Below are positions 29,101 to 35,865 of a DNA stretch of 64,000 nt, piece after piece. The translations under genes were made by a program, and so were the position numbers. This DNA comes from Tamarix chinensis. Lineage: Eukaryota > Streptophyta > Magnoliopsida > Caryophyllales > Tamaricaceae. Every line of letters begins with the position of its first letter. The stretch's first letter is position 1. The notes beneath the pieces were generated by a model that saw nothing but the letters and a program-made list of their open reading frames with translations, did not search any database and had not been told where the DNA came from. The DNA is taken from the NCBI GenBank assembly GCA_030549775.1, contig CM060177.1, positions 94,112,236 through 94,176,235 on the forward strand, in the 5' to 3' direction.

Positions 29101-32100
29101 GAGAGACCTTGTCACAATTATCGATTAAGCACAAACAATAAAAAGATTGATTCTCACTGTCACCGTCCAAAAATCCAAGGAAAAGATGAACTTCAAGAGT
29201 CTAAACAGCAAGGGAGCAAAGGATGATGCGCCAATTTCTGAAAATTTACATTATGACTAAACAAAATGTCGTTTGTAAGACCTCAATGGAGGAAGCAAAT
29301 TTTTGCTGAATCATATCACTAGCTATCTCAAGATTCTCAACAAAACCAAATAGAGATGAATGAGACTTTTGAAGAGATAGCATAAATATCACAAACTACT
29401 GATAATAAATAAAAAAAATAAAAATAAACCTCCGACTATCATAACTACAATCATATCGAAAGAGTTAATTCTATACTATCCTAAATCCTAAGATATCATA
29501 AGTACATCCCCCTCCCCTAAAAAATAAAATAAAAAATAAAAACTTATAAAATGAGCTCAACACATTAATTTACCAAATGAGAGATCTAGCATAGACAAAC
29601 TTAATTTTAAATTTGTTAATCAACTATTAACATCCCTGTCCAGTTTACTACTATGAATTGCATGCCAGTAAACTGAATCAACAAGGTAGCAAACATAAAG
29701 GAACAAATAGAAACAGTTACAGATTCTACCATCTACTTAACAGTAGACACCCTTTCACATCTGTGCATACATTCTCTTTAATTAATTTTTTTCTATCAAG
29801 GTAAATGAGGAAATTTATTCTCATTGTCAAATACAAAACAAATGATAAAACGAAATCTATTCTGGATACAATAAAATAACAATCCTGTATCTGAAATCGA
29901 AATTCTCCGAAAGAATTGATATTGGTCCTAGATTCCATAATTTAGCTCCGCCTGAATAAATTAGTTATGAACAACTGACAGATCTCCCTCTTCTTTAGGG
30001 AATGTCAATCCGCTGAGATTCAAGTAGAATTACATTATACCATATAATATTTGTAAATATGCTTGGATTGAGAAAATGATACTTGGGCAGTTCAAAGCAA
30101 GCTGGAAAAGGACAGTTGATGCTGCTAGGTAAAAATGCAGGAACAGAAGCACAAATGAGTTCAGATCAAGACAGGAGCCCAGCAAGAACTTATGAGAAAA
30201 CAGCATCAATTCACAATGTTTCAAAATGGTACTGATAATTTTGAAATCTCAAACAAAGATAAAAGAAGCACAGGCCTCTTCAAAAGAAGAACTTTTTTTG
30301 TCTTGGTACCAATTCAATACTAAACAAGTCCGAACTAATTGAATACTTGTGTCAGATATTCCCCGAATAGGTTTACCATTTCCATAAAGGATATAATTAA
30401 CAACTCGAAGTTGTAAATTATCCCATTCCTGAAACAGATCCTGAGGAAAAAGTGTTGCTAAACTTATACCATCCATTATTTCATAGATGACTATGGGTCG
30501 AACCAAAACAAAAGACTTTTTCTTTATAGGTCTGATCCGTTGGACATAGATCCAATTTTTAAAATTTTTTGATTCCTTAGAATTTGTTTTTTTCCTTACA
30601 GGTGGTATCAAAATGCCACTGTGCCGGGAGATCTTATCTGTTTCTCCAGGAAAATGGATATCTCCAGAAAGGATTTTTAGTTCAATCTTTTTTAAGGAAC
30701 GGATTTGTAAAAATAACATCGACAACTATGATTTAACAATCAATGGGAAAAATATTGAACTATGATGCATAGGCTATGCATAAATAGAAAGCTGAAGAGC
30801 CATCAATTTAATCCGATTGCTAAAGATCTAGGTCTACATCATATATTCTCAGAGGATACTGCAGAAGTTGGTCATAAAATAAATCAATTATTACGATATA
30901 TAGCTTGATCAAAATATCCATCAAAAGTTAGGTTCATTTTTCTATATCAAGAAATAAAAGGTAATAAATTGGCATAATCAAGGAAATCCACTAGCTATTA
31001 CAACTCCATAGCCAGAGTAATATTATAAAAAGAAACACATTACACATTAAGGCATTTCATCAAGTTTGGGAAAAAGGAAAGGGCAAACACGAGAGAGAGA
31101 AGAGAGCATACACCATCCCCCAAACGAAGACCTTCATTTTACCTCCATCAAGGCATCAACACCCACCACTAGGGCTGTTCACGGTTCAAATATCCGATAT
31201 TTCGGATATTTGATTGTCGGATATTTGAAATTTCGGATATCTAAAAATGATATTTGATATTTGATTTGAAACTTCGGATATCCGGAAGATCGGATATTTG
31301 AATTTTCGGATCGGATATCATCGGATATCAAATATATCCGATATTATTCGAATACAATTTTAAATATAAAAAAAATTTACCAAATGACAAATATATTTTA
31401 TATTATCCGATTTGTTGAGCGAATGCTGAGCAAATATCCGATTCGCTTAGCAAATATCCGACTTACTCAACAAATATCCAATGTTAAAACTAAAATAAGA
31501 AAGGAGTGGATGGAGTATATCGGTATGCAGAGTATTTTTATTTTTATTTTTATAAATATCTAAAAAGGGATTATATTAAAAATATAATTTTAATTAAATT
31601 AAATTTTGCCTCAAATAATAAATAAAGTAAGTAAAAATTATACACAGACACATCTAAATTTATTTATATACAATTATATATAAAATAAAAAATTATAAAA
31701 AATACATAAATATTTTTTCTTCGGATCGGATATTATTTGTATTTATCGGATCGGATATTTGATTTGTTTGACTTTTCGTTGATCGGATCGGATATTTGAT
31801 TTGAAAAAAAAAATCGGATCGGATATTTGTTTTTTCGGATCGGATCGCTTCGGATATCGGATCGGATAAGCAGATATCGGATAACATGAACAGCCCTACC
31901 CACCACCCCATTATTGAATCCGAAATCACCACTATTTTCATTTGACGGGATGTTGGAATATAGAGAAGTAGGCATGAAATGAAATAGGATTGCGTGCATA
32001 TTTTTCTTTCTTCATAATGTGTGATACTTCTAATGACTAGAAAGAAAATTGGTGGAACTTGAACGATTGAAGCTCTTTGTGAACTTCCTTTGCTAGCTCA

Positions 32101-32884
32101 TCAACCCCCCGGCGCCAAGGGAGGTTGTTTTCAGAGAAAAAGATAATTCCTTGCAAATCCAAACTTAGAAGTGCGAAAATTTACTTACAGACTCAAACTT
32201 AGATGCTGTACCTCACTCCGTCCAGAAGTTCACATCCCATAGCTAATCCTAAAAGCACGTAATCAAGGGTAGAACGCTGTTTTGTTATGATATTAGGTTA
32301 ACAGACCACGTTATCCAAAAGCGCTACATACTAAAATCAAAGTTGCAATGCCACACGTGATCTGCCAAATCATGCTACATAAACCACAACAAGACAACAT
32401 AATCGCACGAACAATTACTCGGATGAAAAATGGATCCGAAACTCACCTGAAAAACGAGAAAATTCCTCGCCTTAACAAGAATCCCGAGCTCTCTCAACCG
32501 TTCATTATACTGATCCGAACTCACCACTTTCCCATCAATCCTGTACTCACTTCCACCGCTGCTTTTAATCGTCCTCGTAAATGCCATCTCACATCCACTA
32601 GCCAATAAATACACGAGCTTAACATACGCTTCACGGCCTCGCTGTTCTCTCTCCTTGTCGTCATAAGCATAAATCAAATCCTTCAACTGAGCTCCACGAA
32701 GTTGACCAGTTCGAACTCCGAGGACAAAACTTATTGCGTCCATCAAATTTGATTTCCCAGAGCCATTAGGCCCGATTATGGCGGTGAAATCGTAAAATGG
32801 ACCTATTACTTGATGGCCTTTGTAAGATTTAAAGTTTTCCAGTTCTAGCCTGTGAATTTTCCCCGGAGATGAAATGGACGGCAT
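369..32884 (-). CDS. SMC1: SMC1, cohesin core ATPase subunit (12 exons; 3' part beyond window)
   Basis: SMC1 pairs with SMC3 in the nuclear cohesin ring that holds sister chromatids together. The spliced product in the window is about 823 residues, against roughly 1,220 for plant SMC1, so about 395 C-terminal residues lie off the left edge. Seen in order: N-terminal ATPase lobe with Walker A GPNGSGKS at residues 38-45; the SMC1-typical [15 protein letters not shown] after residue 146; a long Lys/Glu-rich coiled coil to about residue 490; a hinge from about 490 to 660 with the conserved GRMTDLCRP and FMDAVVVED; then the start of the return coiled coil. All exon phases join with no stop. The start is fixed by an in-frame TAG seven codons upstream (32,903-32,905) and by A at position -3. 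Inferred joins: exon 1 32447-32884, exon 2 28297-28533, exon 3 27786-28019, exon 4 23047-23285, exon 5 8686-8952, exon 6 8263-8533, exon 7 5836-5960, exon 8 4151-4260, exon 9 3929-4036, exon 10 3723-3862, exon 11 676-765, exon 12 369-577. Confidence 0.95.
676..765 (-). CDS. SMC1: SMC1 exon 11 (coiled coil; 3' end ambiguous, 676 or 664)
   Basis: It encodes [20 protein letters not shown], then [10 protein letters not shown]. Acceptor TGCAG|GTT. Two donors keep phase 0: AAG|GCAATA at 676 (a GC-AG intron, matching the AG|GCAA consensus) or AAA|GTTATT at 664 (canonical GT in a weak context, adding four residues AIQK). I prefer the GC donor for its context and for coiled-coil length, but only a cDNA could settle it. 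Confidence 0.82.
956..2283. mobile_element. hAT-like MITE family (ACCCGACCC-rich) in SMC1 intron 10
   Basis: Starts TAGAGCTGGCAAAAG and ends TTGTCACCTCTA, imperfect inverted ends, flanked by a degenerate 8-bp duplication (ATTTAAGG and GTTTTAGG). The body is full of AACCCGACCC-type motifs. A second repeat is inserted at about 1484-2031. Its terminal sequence resembles the right end of the element at 14,105-14,796 read in reverse. Confidence 0.65.
1484..2031. repeat. Dispersed repeat, CGATAAATCGATA / GCAACAACCGCAAC family, copy 1
   Basis: Nested in the 956-2283 element. One side is rich in CGATA motifs. The other has GCAACAACCGCAACAC, then CACGACACCGAAGC, then TTTTATTACC. The same architecture recurs at 10,123-10,702 and 12,631-12,926, so this is a dispersed element family. 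Class not identified. Confidence 0.55.
2284..3722. other. Rest of SMC1 intron 10, no feature recognised
   Basis: AT-rich intron sequence. Short open frames here do not resemble any protein I recognise. Confidence 0.6.
3723..3862 (-). CDS. SMC1: SMC1 exon 10 (return coiled coil)
   Basis: This is 140 nt, with acceptor TTTAG|GT and donor GAG|GTAAAA. It encodes [20 protein letters not shown], then [20 protein letters not shown] and KYAEIEE. It matches the family segment after KKIEG and ends in phase 0. Confidence 0.93.
3929..4036 (-). CDS. SMC1: SMC1 exon 9 (end of hinge)
   Basis: This is 108 nt, with acceptor ACTAG|TT and donor GAAG|GTTTGT. It encodes [20 protein letters not shown], then [16 protein letters not shown], the glycine-rich hinge end followed by the return coiled coil. 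The flanking introns are short (114 and 66 bp), a compact part of an otherwise bloated gene. Confidence 0.95.
4151..4260 (-). CDS. SMC1: SMC1 exon 8 (hinge, after U12 intron)
   Basis: This is 110 nt. It starts at the G that completes CAG (Gln) and encodes [20 protein letters not shown], then [16 protein letters not shown]. It ends AAAG|GTGTAT with one base of the next Val codon. The frame is fixed by the family sequence and by exon 9. The other frame, which an AC or AG acceptor would give, meets a stop (TTG TAA) at the start of exon 9. Confidence 0.92.
4261..5835 (-). other. SMC1 intron 7: U12-type intron with apparent AT-AA termini
   Basis: The 5' end is ATATCCTTT, an exact U12 donor. Near the 3' end is TTCTTAAC (U12 branch-site-like) at 4269-4276. 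The only 3' boundary that keeps the SMC1 frame is after CCACAA, so the intron reads AT...AA, with the branch A about 10 nt from the junction. An AC three and four bases in (4263-4264) is too close to the branch point and breaks the frame. The intron also holds a 208-bp tandem duplication and an AT microsatellite. Confidence 0.78.
5114..5148. repeat. AT dinucleotide microsatellite
   Basis: An uninterrupted run of about 17 TA units in SMC1 intron 7. Confidence 0.95.
5433..5848. repeat. 208-bp perfect-length tandem duplication across exon 7/intron 7 junction
   Basis: Copy 1 is 5433-5640 and copy 2 is 5641-5848, at a constant offset of 208 bp. The only difference found is a T/C at 5574 versus 5782 inside the TG run. 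Each copy carries a TG microsatellite, a GA-rich stretch, and the last 13 bp of exon 7 with the U12 donor. The near identity implies a recent event. Confidence 0.93.
5836..5960 (-). CDS. SMC1: SMC1 exon 7 (hinge; ends at a U12-type donor)
   Basis: This is 125 nt, with acceptor TTTTCAG|TAT. It encodes [20 protein letters not shown], then [11 protein letters not shown] plus the bases CA of a Gln codon. The exon is followed by ATATCCTTT, the U12-type 5' splice site consensus, and no usable GT donor is present. The 3'-most 13 bp of the exon are also copied into the intron by a 208-bp tandem duplication. Confidence 0.93.
5961..8262. other. SMC1 intron 6, no feature recognised
   Basis: 2.3 kb between exons 6 and 7, with good GT and AG borders. 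It has poly-A/T runs, for example near 7,313-7,329, but no repeat end or coding similarity that I can support. Confidence 0.6.
8263..8533 (-). CDS. SMC1: SMC1 exon 6 (residues 472-562, start of hinge)
   Basis: This is 271 nt, with acceptor GTGCAG|G and donor AAG|GTATCT. It finishes the first coiled coil ([20 protein letters not shown]) and enters the hinge: [38 protein letters not shown] and ELTGKECIK. The hinge dimerises with the SMC3 hinge. These are the most conserved residues in the window after Walker A. Confidence 0.96.
8686..8952 (-). CDS. SMC1: SMC1 exon 5 (residues 383-471, coiled coil)
   Basis: This is 267 nt, with acceptor CTGCAG|C. It encodes [20 protein letters not shown] through [18 protein letters not shown] and ends CG|GTTAGT inside an Arg codon. 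Pure coiled coil, matching the KEEAGMKTIKLRDEHEVLER-type stretch of plant SMC1. It reads through without a stop and joins exon 6 in phase (CG plus G). Confidence 0.93.
8953..9749. other. SMC1 intron 4, part before the copia insertion
   Basis: Intron sequence next to the acceptor of exon 5. No recognisable element before the copia LTR at 9750. Confidence 0.6.
9750..9978 (-). repeat. 3' LTR of the copia element
   Basis: 229 bp. It shares GTTATGAGACAAGATTTAG and a long downstream block with the other LTR. It has about 60 bp (near 9780-9836) that the 5' LTR lacks. Confidence 0.88.
10123..10702. repeat. Dispersed CGATA / GCAACCGCAACC repeat, copy 2 (split by a MITE)
   Basis: Begins GCAATATCGGCCGATATT and ends GCAACCGCAACCACAATTTT followed by ATTGC. 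It is interrupted by the MITE at 10,342-10,643. Same family as 1484-2031 and 12,631-12,926. Confidence 0.6.
10342..10643. mobile_element. hAT-type MITE, GAGCTCGAG family
   Basis: 302 bp. TIRs TAGGGTTGTTAA and TTAACGACCCTA. Flanked by ATATCAAC and TTTGCAAC, a degenerate 8-bp duplication. The interior is rich in GAGCTCGAG and GCTCGTTTA. Confidence 0.75.
11793..12094. mobile_element. hAT-type MITE, GAGCTCGAG family
   Basis: Starts TACGACTGTAAATGAG and ends TTAATAGCCCTA, with the same interior motifs as 10,342-10,643. Possible 8-bp flanks AAAGTGGC and AAAGTTAG. Confidence 0.65.
12631..12926. repeat. Dispersed CGATA repeat, copy 3
   Basis: Begins ATTGGCTGATACGATACGAT and ends CTGTAGTTTTATTGCC. 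Contains ACTGCAATAACCGTAACA, as in the other copies. Inserted in the copia pol remnant. Confidence 0.55.
14105..14796. mobile_element. hAT-like MITE (GGGTCGGGTT-rich)
   Basis: Starts TAGGGTTGTAGAGGGTC and ends TTTTGTTAACTCTA. The body repeats GGTCAGGTTTGG and GGGTTGGGTT motifs. The right end in reverse complement (TAGAGTTAACAAAAGTT) resembles the left end of the 956-2283 element. No clear target duplication. Confidence 0.55.
14808..18497 (+). mobile_element. Decayed autonomous hAT transposon inside the copia element
   Basis: Imperfect terminal inverted repeats CAATGTTTGAAAAGGC and GGCCTTACAAACACTT. Flanked by GCTGTACC and GCTCTACT, an 8-bp duplication with two mismatches. Subterminal GCCTAGG/AGGCGC motifs sit at both ends. 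It encloses a broken hAT transposase on the plus strand. Confidence 0.75.
15590..18260 (+). pseudogene. hAT transposase pseudogene (zf-BED, DUF659, hAT dimerisation)
   Basis: Fragments in order. DPNNKNT-like and [18 protein letters not shown] pieces near 15,640-15,740 recall the BED-finger region. At 16,289-16,552 a DUF659-like open stretch has [20 protein letters not shown], then [17 protein letters not shown]. Near 17,620-17,720 [20 protein letters not shown] resembles the C-terminal hAT dimerisation block. An Asp-rich tail [12 protein letters not shown] follows at about 18,160-18,200. Stops and frameshifts separate all parts. Confidence 0.8.
18540..19330 (-). pseudogene. Copia gag remnant
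   Basis: Broken minus-strand frames resemble copia gag (short stretches such as [20 protein letters not shown]) followed by a degenerate CCHC knuckle (CYYCCHTKR) near 18,840-18,880. It sits between the 5' LTR and pol, as expected. Many stops. Confidence 0.6.
19331..21079. other. Unresolved interior of the copia element
   Basis: Between the gag-like remnant and the MITE next to the 5' LTR. It probably contains further inserted repeat DNA, since a copia leader is normally short. No terminal structures that I can defend. Confidence 0.4.
21088..21625. mobile_element. hAT MITE, GGATATC family, diverged copy
   Basis: Ends TATGGTTGTTCA and TGAACACTCCTG match the TIRs of the 31,170 copy (TAGGGCTGTTCA). 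Flanks CCTCTAAA and ACTCTATT are a degenerate 8-bp duplication. The interior has CCAATCCGATCCG and GGATATCTGATATG motifs. It is inserted directly behind the copia primer-binding site. Confidence 0.7.
21638..21805 (-). repeat. 5' LTR of the copia element
   Basis: 168 bp, with substitutions and one internal deletion of about 60 bp relative to the 3' LTR. The inferred primer-binding site abuts it at 21,625-21,637. Confidence 0.88.
21806..23046. other. SMC1 intron 4, part after the copia insertion
   Basis: Resumes after the AAGAT target duplication and runs to the donor of exon 4. No recognisable element or coding similarity. Confidence 0.55.
23047..23285 (-). CDS. SMC1: SMC1 exon 4 (residues 304-382, coiled coil)
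   Basis: This is 239 nt. It begins [18 protein letters not shown] and ends in DSQLQEYYR plus two bases (AT) of a split codon before the donor AT|GTAAGA. Exon 5 supplies C, giving Ile. The next exon lies 14.1 kb away across a transposon-filled intron, yet phase and family order both match, so no exon seems to be missing. Confidence 0.94.
23830..26130. mobile_element. LTR-retrotransposon remnants in SMC1 intron 3
   Basis: A block near 23,885-23,950 (ACTCAACTCTCAATTTTATT onward) resembles one near 25,990-26,060 (ACTCAGCTTTCAATGTCATT onward) in the same orientation, as two old LTRs might. Inside, TGTTAGGACAGCC near 24,216 could be the start of another LTR. Sequence around 24,750-25,150 has gag-like texture but no intact frame. 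Boundaries are uncertain. Confidence 0.35.
26131..27785. other. Rest of SMC1 intron 3, no feature recognised
   Basis: AT-rich, with cryptically repetitive CTGGAATTTT-type stretches near 26,330-26,690. No gene supported; a 130-residue open frame at 26,922-27,314 has no recognisable similarity. Confidence 0.5.
27786..28019 (-). CDS. SMC1: SMC1 exon 3 (residues 226-303, coiled coil)
   Basis: This is 234 nt in phase 0, with acceptor TGCAG|AAA and donor AAT|GTAAGT. It begins [18 protein letters not shown], matching the family stretch that contains FLWQL, then continues as Lys/Glu-rich heptads ([20 protein letters not shown]). It is the outgoing arm of the first coiled coil. Confidence 0.94.
28297..28533 (-). 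CDS. SMC1: SMC1 exon 2 (residues 147-225)
   Basis: This is 237 nt in phase 0, with acceptor TGCAG|GGA and donor TTG|GTAATA. It encodes [15 protein letters not shown] and [10 protein letters not shown], the end of the N-terminal ATPase lobe. It then opens the charged coiled coil ([24 protein letters not shown]). Both ends keep the frame with exons 1 and 3. Confidence 0.95.
28562..28823. repeat. 131-bp tandem duplication in SMC1 intron 1
   Basis: Units 28562-28692 and 28693-28823 share an unchanged spacing of 131 bp. No difference was noticed along AAAGATAAAAGGCATTGAG and onward. It lies about 30 bp upstream (gene sense) of the exon 2 acceptor. Confidence 0.9.
28824..30248. other. SMC1 intron 1, no feature recognised
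   Basis: AT-rich intron sequence between the 131-bp duplication and the plastid fragment. Confidence 0.55.
30249..30725 (-). pseudogene. rpoC2: Nuclear insertion of plastid DNA: rpoC2 fragment (NUPT)
   Basis: A 158-codon open stretch reads as an internal part of the plastid RNA polymerase beta'' subunit: [45 protein letters not shown] and [20 protein letters not shown]. It covers only about a tenth of rpoC2, has no start or stop of its own, and lies inside SMC1 intron 1 in the same orientation as SMC1. So it is a transferred plastid fragment, not a gene. Exact ends were not resolved. Similarity fades at about 30,256 and about 30,720. Confidence 0.9.
30726..31161. other. SMC1 intron 1, no feature recognised
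   Basis: Between the plastid fragment and the MITE. Whether the part next to 30,726 is still plastid-derived could not be decided. Confidence 0.4.
31170..31898. mobile_element. hAT MITE, GGATATC family, intact 729-bp copy
   Basis: Perfect 12-bp inverted ends TAGGGCTGTTCA and TGAACAGCCCTA. Flanked by a perfect 8-bp duplication CCCACCAC (31,162-31,169 and 31,899-31,906), as for the hAT superfamily. Both subterminal zones are packed with GATCGGATATC and TATCCGATAT motifs. No transposase. Confidence 0.93.
31907..32446. other. 5'-most part of SMC1 intron 1
   Basis: Runs to the GTGAGT donor of exon 1. Nothing else recognised. Confidence 0.6.
32447..32884 (-). CDS. SMC1: SMC1 exon 1 (residues 1-146, ATPase N-lobe)
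   Basis: This is 438 nt in phase 0. It carries the start codon, [12 protein letters not shown], Walker A (GPNGSGKSN, residues 38-46) and the ATPase core segment [20 protein letters not shown]. It ends [12 protein letters not shown] followed by the donor CAG|GTGAGT. The N-lobe binds ATP together with the C-terminal lobe, which is outside the window. The next exon begins [10 protein letters not shown], the expected SMC1 continuation. Confidence 0.96.
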
Positions 32885-33250
32885 GGTAAACAGTACCAAG
32901 GGCTACAATACTAGGGTTAGGGATTGAGAGTTTCTGAAAGAAGAAAATCGAATTCAGAGGAGGTTGAGAATAGAGGACATGTCACATGTGCGGGGAAGTT
33001 GAACTAGAGAGAGGGAGAAGATTGCGCAATGTTTTGGCGGGCGATTGAGAGATAGAATTCGGAATTATGGTGGTTCCATTTGGGAGAACCAGTGTTTGGT
33101 TTTGGGTACAGTCCGCCAGTCCCGAACTCCCGAGTCGCGACACTCGACAAGGACAGCAGCCAGCCCAGCGGATGGGTGAACTTGAGGGCGGAACACTCGT
33201 ACGCATAAATAAAAGGGTTTTGCTATTTGGAAACACCAAATTTAAAAAAA
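32885..33250 (-). promoter_or_regulatory. SMC1: SMC1 5' UTR and proximal promoter
   Basis: This is about 365 bp of relatively GC-rich sequence between the SMC1 ATG and the left end of a MULE. Short open frames on both strands here are not supported as genes. No clear TATA box could be assigned. The transcription start is unknown. Confidence 0.6.
33033..33040. promoter_or_regulatory. E2F-type binding site (TTTGGCGG)
   Basis: TTTGGCGGG fits the E2F/DP consensus WTTSSCSS and lies 150 bp upstream of the SMC1 ATG. Plant cohesin and replication genes are commonly E2F targets in S phase. The match is seen; binding is inferred. Confidence 0.55.
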
Positions 33251-34104
33251 ATATTTGGCAGAATTGCTCCCACTAAAATTTATCACAGCTCATCCCCTAC
33301 CATCGACGAAAAGTGTAATATCTCATTTTAATTAGCTCTAATTATGTGTGCTTGATTACATAAATTATTGTAAAATATTTTATACTCTCTAAAATTATTT
33401 TGGGTGATTGGATAATAATTGCGATTTTACGGCTAGACATACTTTGCTTATAAAATACTATTTATATATGTGAACTTTTAAGTTAAAACATGTAAAATAT
33501 TCTTATAAAATTTTATTTAGGTCCTAAATGTGTTTAAATGTAAATCTAAAAATTTTATTTTAATTTTATTTGTATTTATTATCCATTTTGAATTTTATAT
33601 ATAAAATATATAATTACGCTATACTAGCTAAATATCATATCAAATGTGTGTTAAAAAACTATGAAAATTTATATTTAGGTTTTAAATAATGAAATATGAT
33701 GATCTAGAAAGTTTCGTGATTTTAGGGATAGTTTTGGTATTTATGTTAGTAATTACCTTCTAAGCTTGTTAATTAACCGTCATTTCAATATTGTATATAT
33801 CAAATCTTGTTGTAAATTCATAAAATTTTGCATGTGAGTTTAAAATATTATTTCAAGGGTTTTTACAAATTTTCGTAATTTTATGAGCTTATTTGCTATT
33901 TTTATTAATTTTATCCTCTTTATTGATCTTTCCACCACTAAAAATAATATATAAATTCAAAAAATACTGTTCATGCATGAAATTACTTTCCTACACTTCC
34001 CTGATTATATTTTGTATCAAGTTGACCATTGTCTTATTCATTCAACCAAATTTTAAGCTAAAGTTACTTTCATACACTTTCTCGGGTAAATGAGGGTAAA
34101 TATA

Positions 34105-35865
34105 ATACCTGAAGCTGTACAAATACACTGGGCATACCCAGGATCAAAAAGGATAGGCATACTACAACCTGGTAGCTCTATCATGACCAGACATAAAACA
34201 TGACAAAATACCTAAAACCAAGAGTAAAGAACTAGAGGTTTACAAGGACATGTCAAAATACAGAGCACTGTAGACATACCGCTTAATTTGAGTAATTAAA
34301 CCTCTAGTATCTAAATCACAAAGGTCAAAAGCAATGGCATTGCGAGCTCTCCAGATAAAGTATGCTGAAGTTGCTAGAGTCAGGGCACGAGCTCGAGTGA
34401 CCCATTTATTGCCTTTCTTCCTTCTTCGAATGGCCTTAGCTGCACTAGATAAGGATGTAGAGCCCCTGGCAATGCCAAGCCAAGATCTTAAATCTTTCCA
34501 AACACCCACAATTATAGGACATTCAAAAAATAAATAATCATGATTTTCAATGCCCGTATTACAAAAGTAACAAGACTGAGAGTCACTAAGGAAAGATAAA
34601 CGATCCTGAGTGTTCAACCTTCGCAAAAGGGAGAGCCAAAGAATGAAGGTGTATCTTTTGGTTTTGCAATGTCTCCAGACAATGTCATAGTTCTCCCAAT
34701 TCCTTGCCTTAGGCCGGAAAAAATCATAGGCTAACCGAGTAGAGAAGAGGTTTCCCTGCTTCCAAGACATCAGTGTATCATTGGCCTTGTCATAGGAGCC
34801 CTCCTGTTGAATAATAATCTGGTAAACACTGTATATTTTCTTCATGAAGTGTGACGTACCATGGGAAGGGATAAAGTCCCTCAGAGGGCGTGAGTGTAGA
34901 TAGTGAACATGAACCCATTTTGTCCAACGGGACTCCTTCTCATCCTGTAAGAACCAAATGTATTTGCAGATAAATGCCTGGTTCCAAGCAACAATATTTT
35001 TTAGGCCAAGCCCACCTTCATTTTTCGGCATACAAATTTTGTCCCAAGCAACCTGTGCAGCCTTACCATGCCATAAAAAGCCACGACATAGGAAAATACT
35101 ACGGTTGATGACAACTTTTGGGAGAACAAAGATACTAAGCCAGAAACCCAAGACTCCCTGGATAACTGAATTTATTAATTCTGGTCTCCCTGCAAAAGAT
35201 AGTGAGTTTGCTTTCCATCCCCGAGAGATGTAGAATTTCAGAACGGATGTTGTTAGGAACCCCTGCCAAAAAGATCTATGATTTGAGAGGGTTCGCTTCC
35301 AGCCCTGCCACCTTGCTGAAGGATTCCAGTCCTTGTAGGTAGTGGTACAGCAAGAGATAGGCTGAAACTCTAAGACTTTATAAGCATGCTGGTGTTTTGG
35401 GATGAGGGCTAATGCTGCATGGTTGATCCTCTTGAGGAGTTTCCCTGTATTGAAGAATTCCTAAATCGCATCACAAAAATCGTCACCAACAGTATCCCAG
35501 GCTGCCTTGAAGAATTTCGCTGAATACCCATCCGGTCCAGGAGCTTTTTGGTCCCTCGGAGAAAATAGAGTATAGCAGATCTCTTCATTTGTTACAGGGA
35601 GCATAAGCCGCTTTTGTTGTTCAGCAGATAAGACAGGACCCAACTTCAGAATTTGTGGGTCAATAGCCTCAGTGTGCGATTTACTACCAATAAGTCCTTG
35701 GAAGTACTTTAGGAACTCGTCTTCCATTTCTTTATCAGAAACAGTCCGGATTCCATTATCTCTACGCACCTTTGTAGTTCTGGATCGAGCTTGCTTCACT
35801 TTCAACATATCATAAAACAATCGAGTATTAGAATCAGCATTGAATAAGAACTGGTTTTTACTCTA
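34105..35865 (-). mobile_element. 5'-truncated, internally deleted L1-type LINE
   Basis: On the minus strand: DSNTRLFYDMLKVKQARS (about 35,790-35,850), PVTNEEICYTLFSPRDQKAP and GPDGYSAKFFKAAWD (35,500-35,610), then NHAALALIPKHQHAYK and VLEFQPISCCTTTYK (near 35,370). The palm with its YxDD motif is deleted. Sequence resumes with GVPNNIRSEILHLSGM (about 35,220-35,270), a small second gap, then SLSFAGRPELINSVIQGVLG. Ends near GTACAGCTTCAGGTATT. Inserted in the LTR-like element. No clear target duplication found. Confidence 0.88.
34240..35151 (-). pseudogene. LINE ORF2 C-terminal part with zinc-binding (zf-RVT) domain
   Basis: A 303-codon open stretch. LSIFVLPKVVINRSIFLCRG and FLWHGKAAQVAWDKICMPKN, then EGGLGLKNI, are typical of the region after the reverse transcriptase in plant L1 elements. 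The zinc-binding domain is SCYFCNTGIENHDYLFFECP (C-x2-C-x-H-x-C). The stop is at 34,240-34,242. It is the best preserved part of a dead element, not a host gene. Confidence 0.85.

Noticed and set aside
30249..30725. rpoC2-like frame as an SMC1 exon or a functional gene
   Set aside because: SMC1 exons 1 and 2 join directly in phase. The fragment is a small internal part of a plastid gene.
33067..33276. Short open frames on both strands in the SMC1 promoter
   Set aside because: Composition is explained by the GC-richer promoter. No family resemblance and no supporting splice or start signals.
34240..35151. 303-codon frame as a host gene
   Set aside because: It is the C-terminal part of a LINE ORF2 with a zinc-binding domain, and the catalytic palm upstream is deleted.
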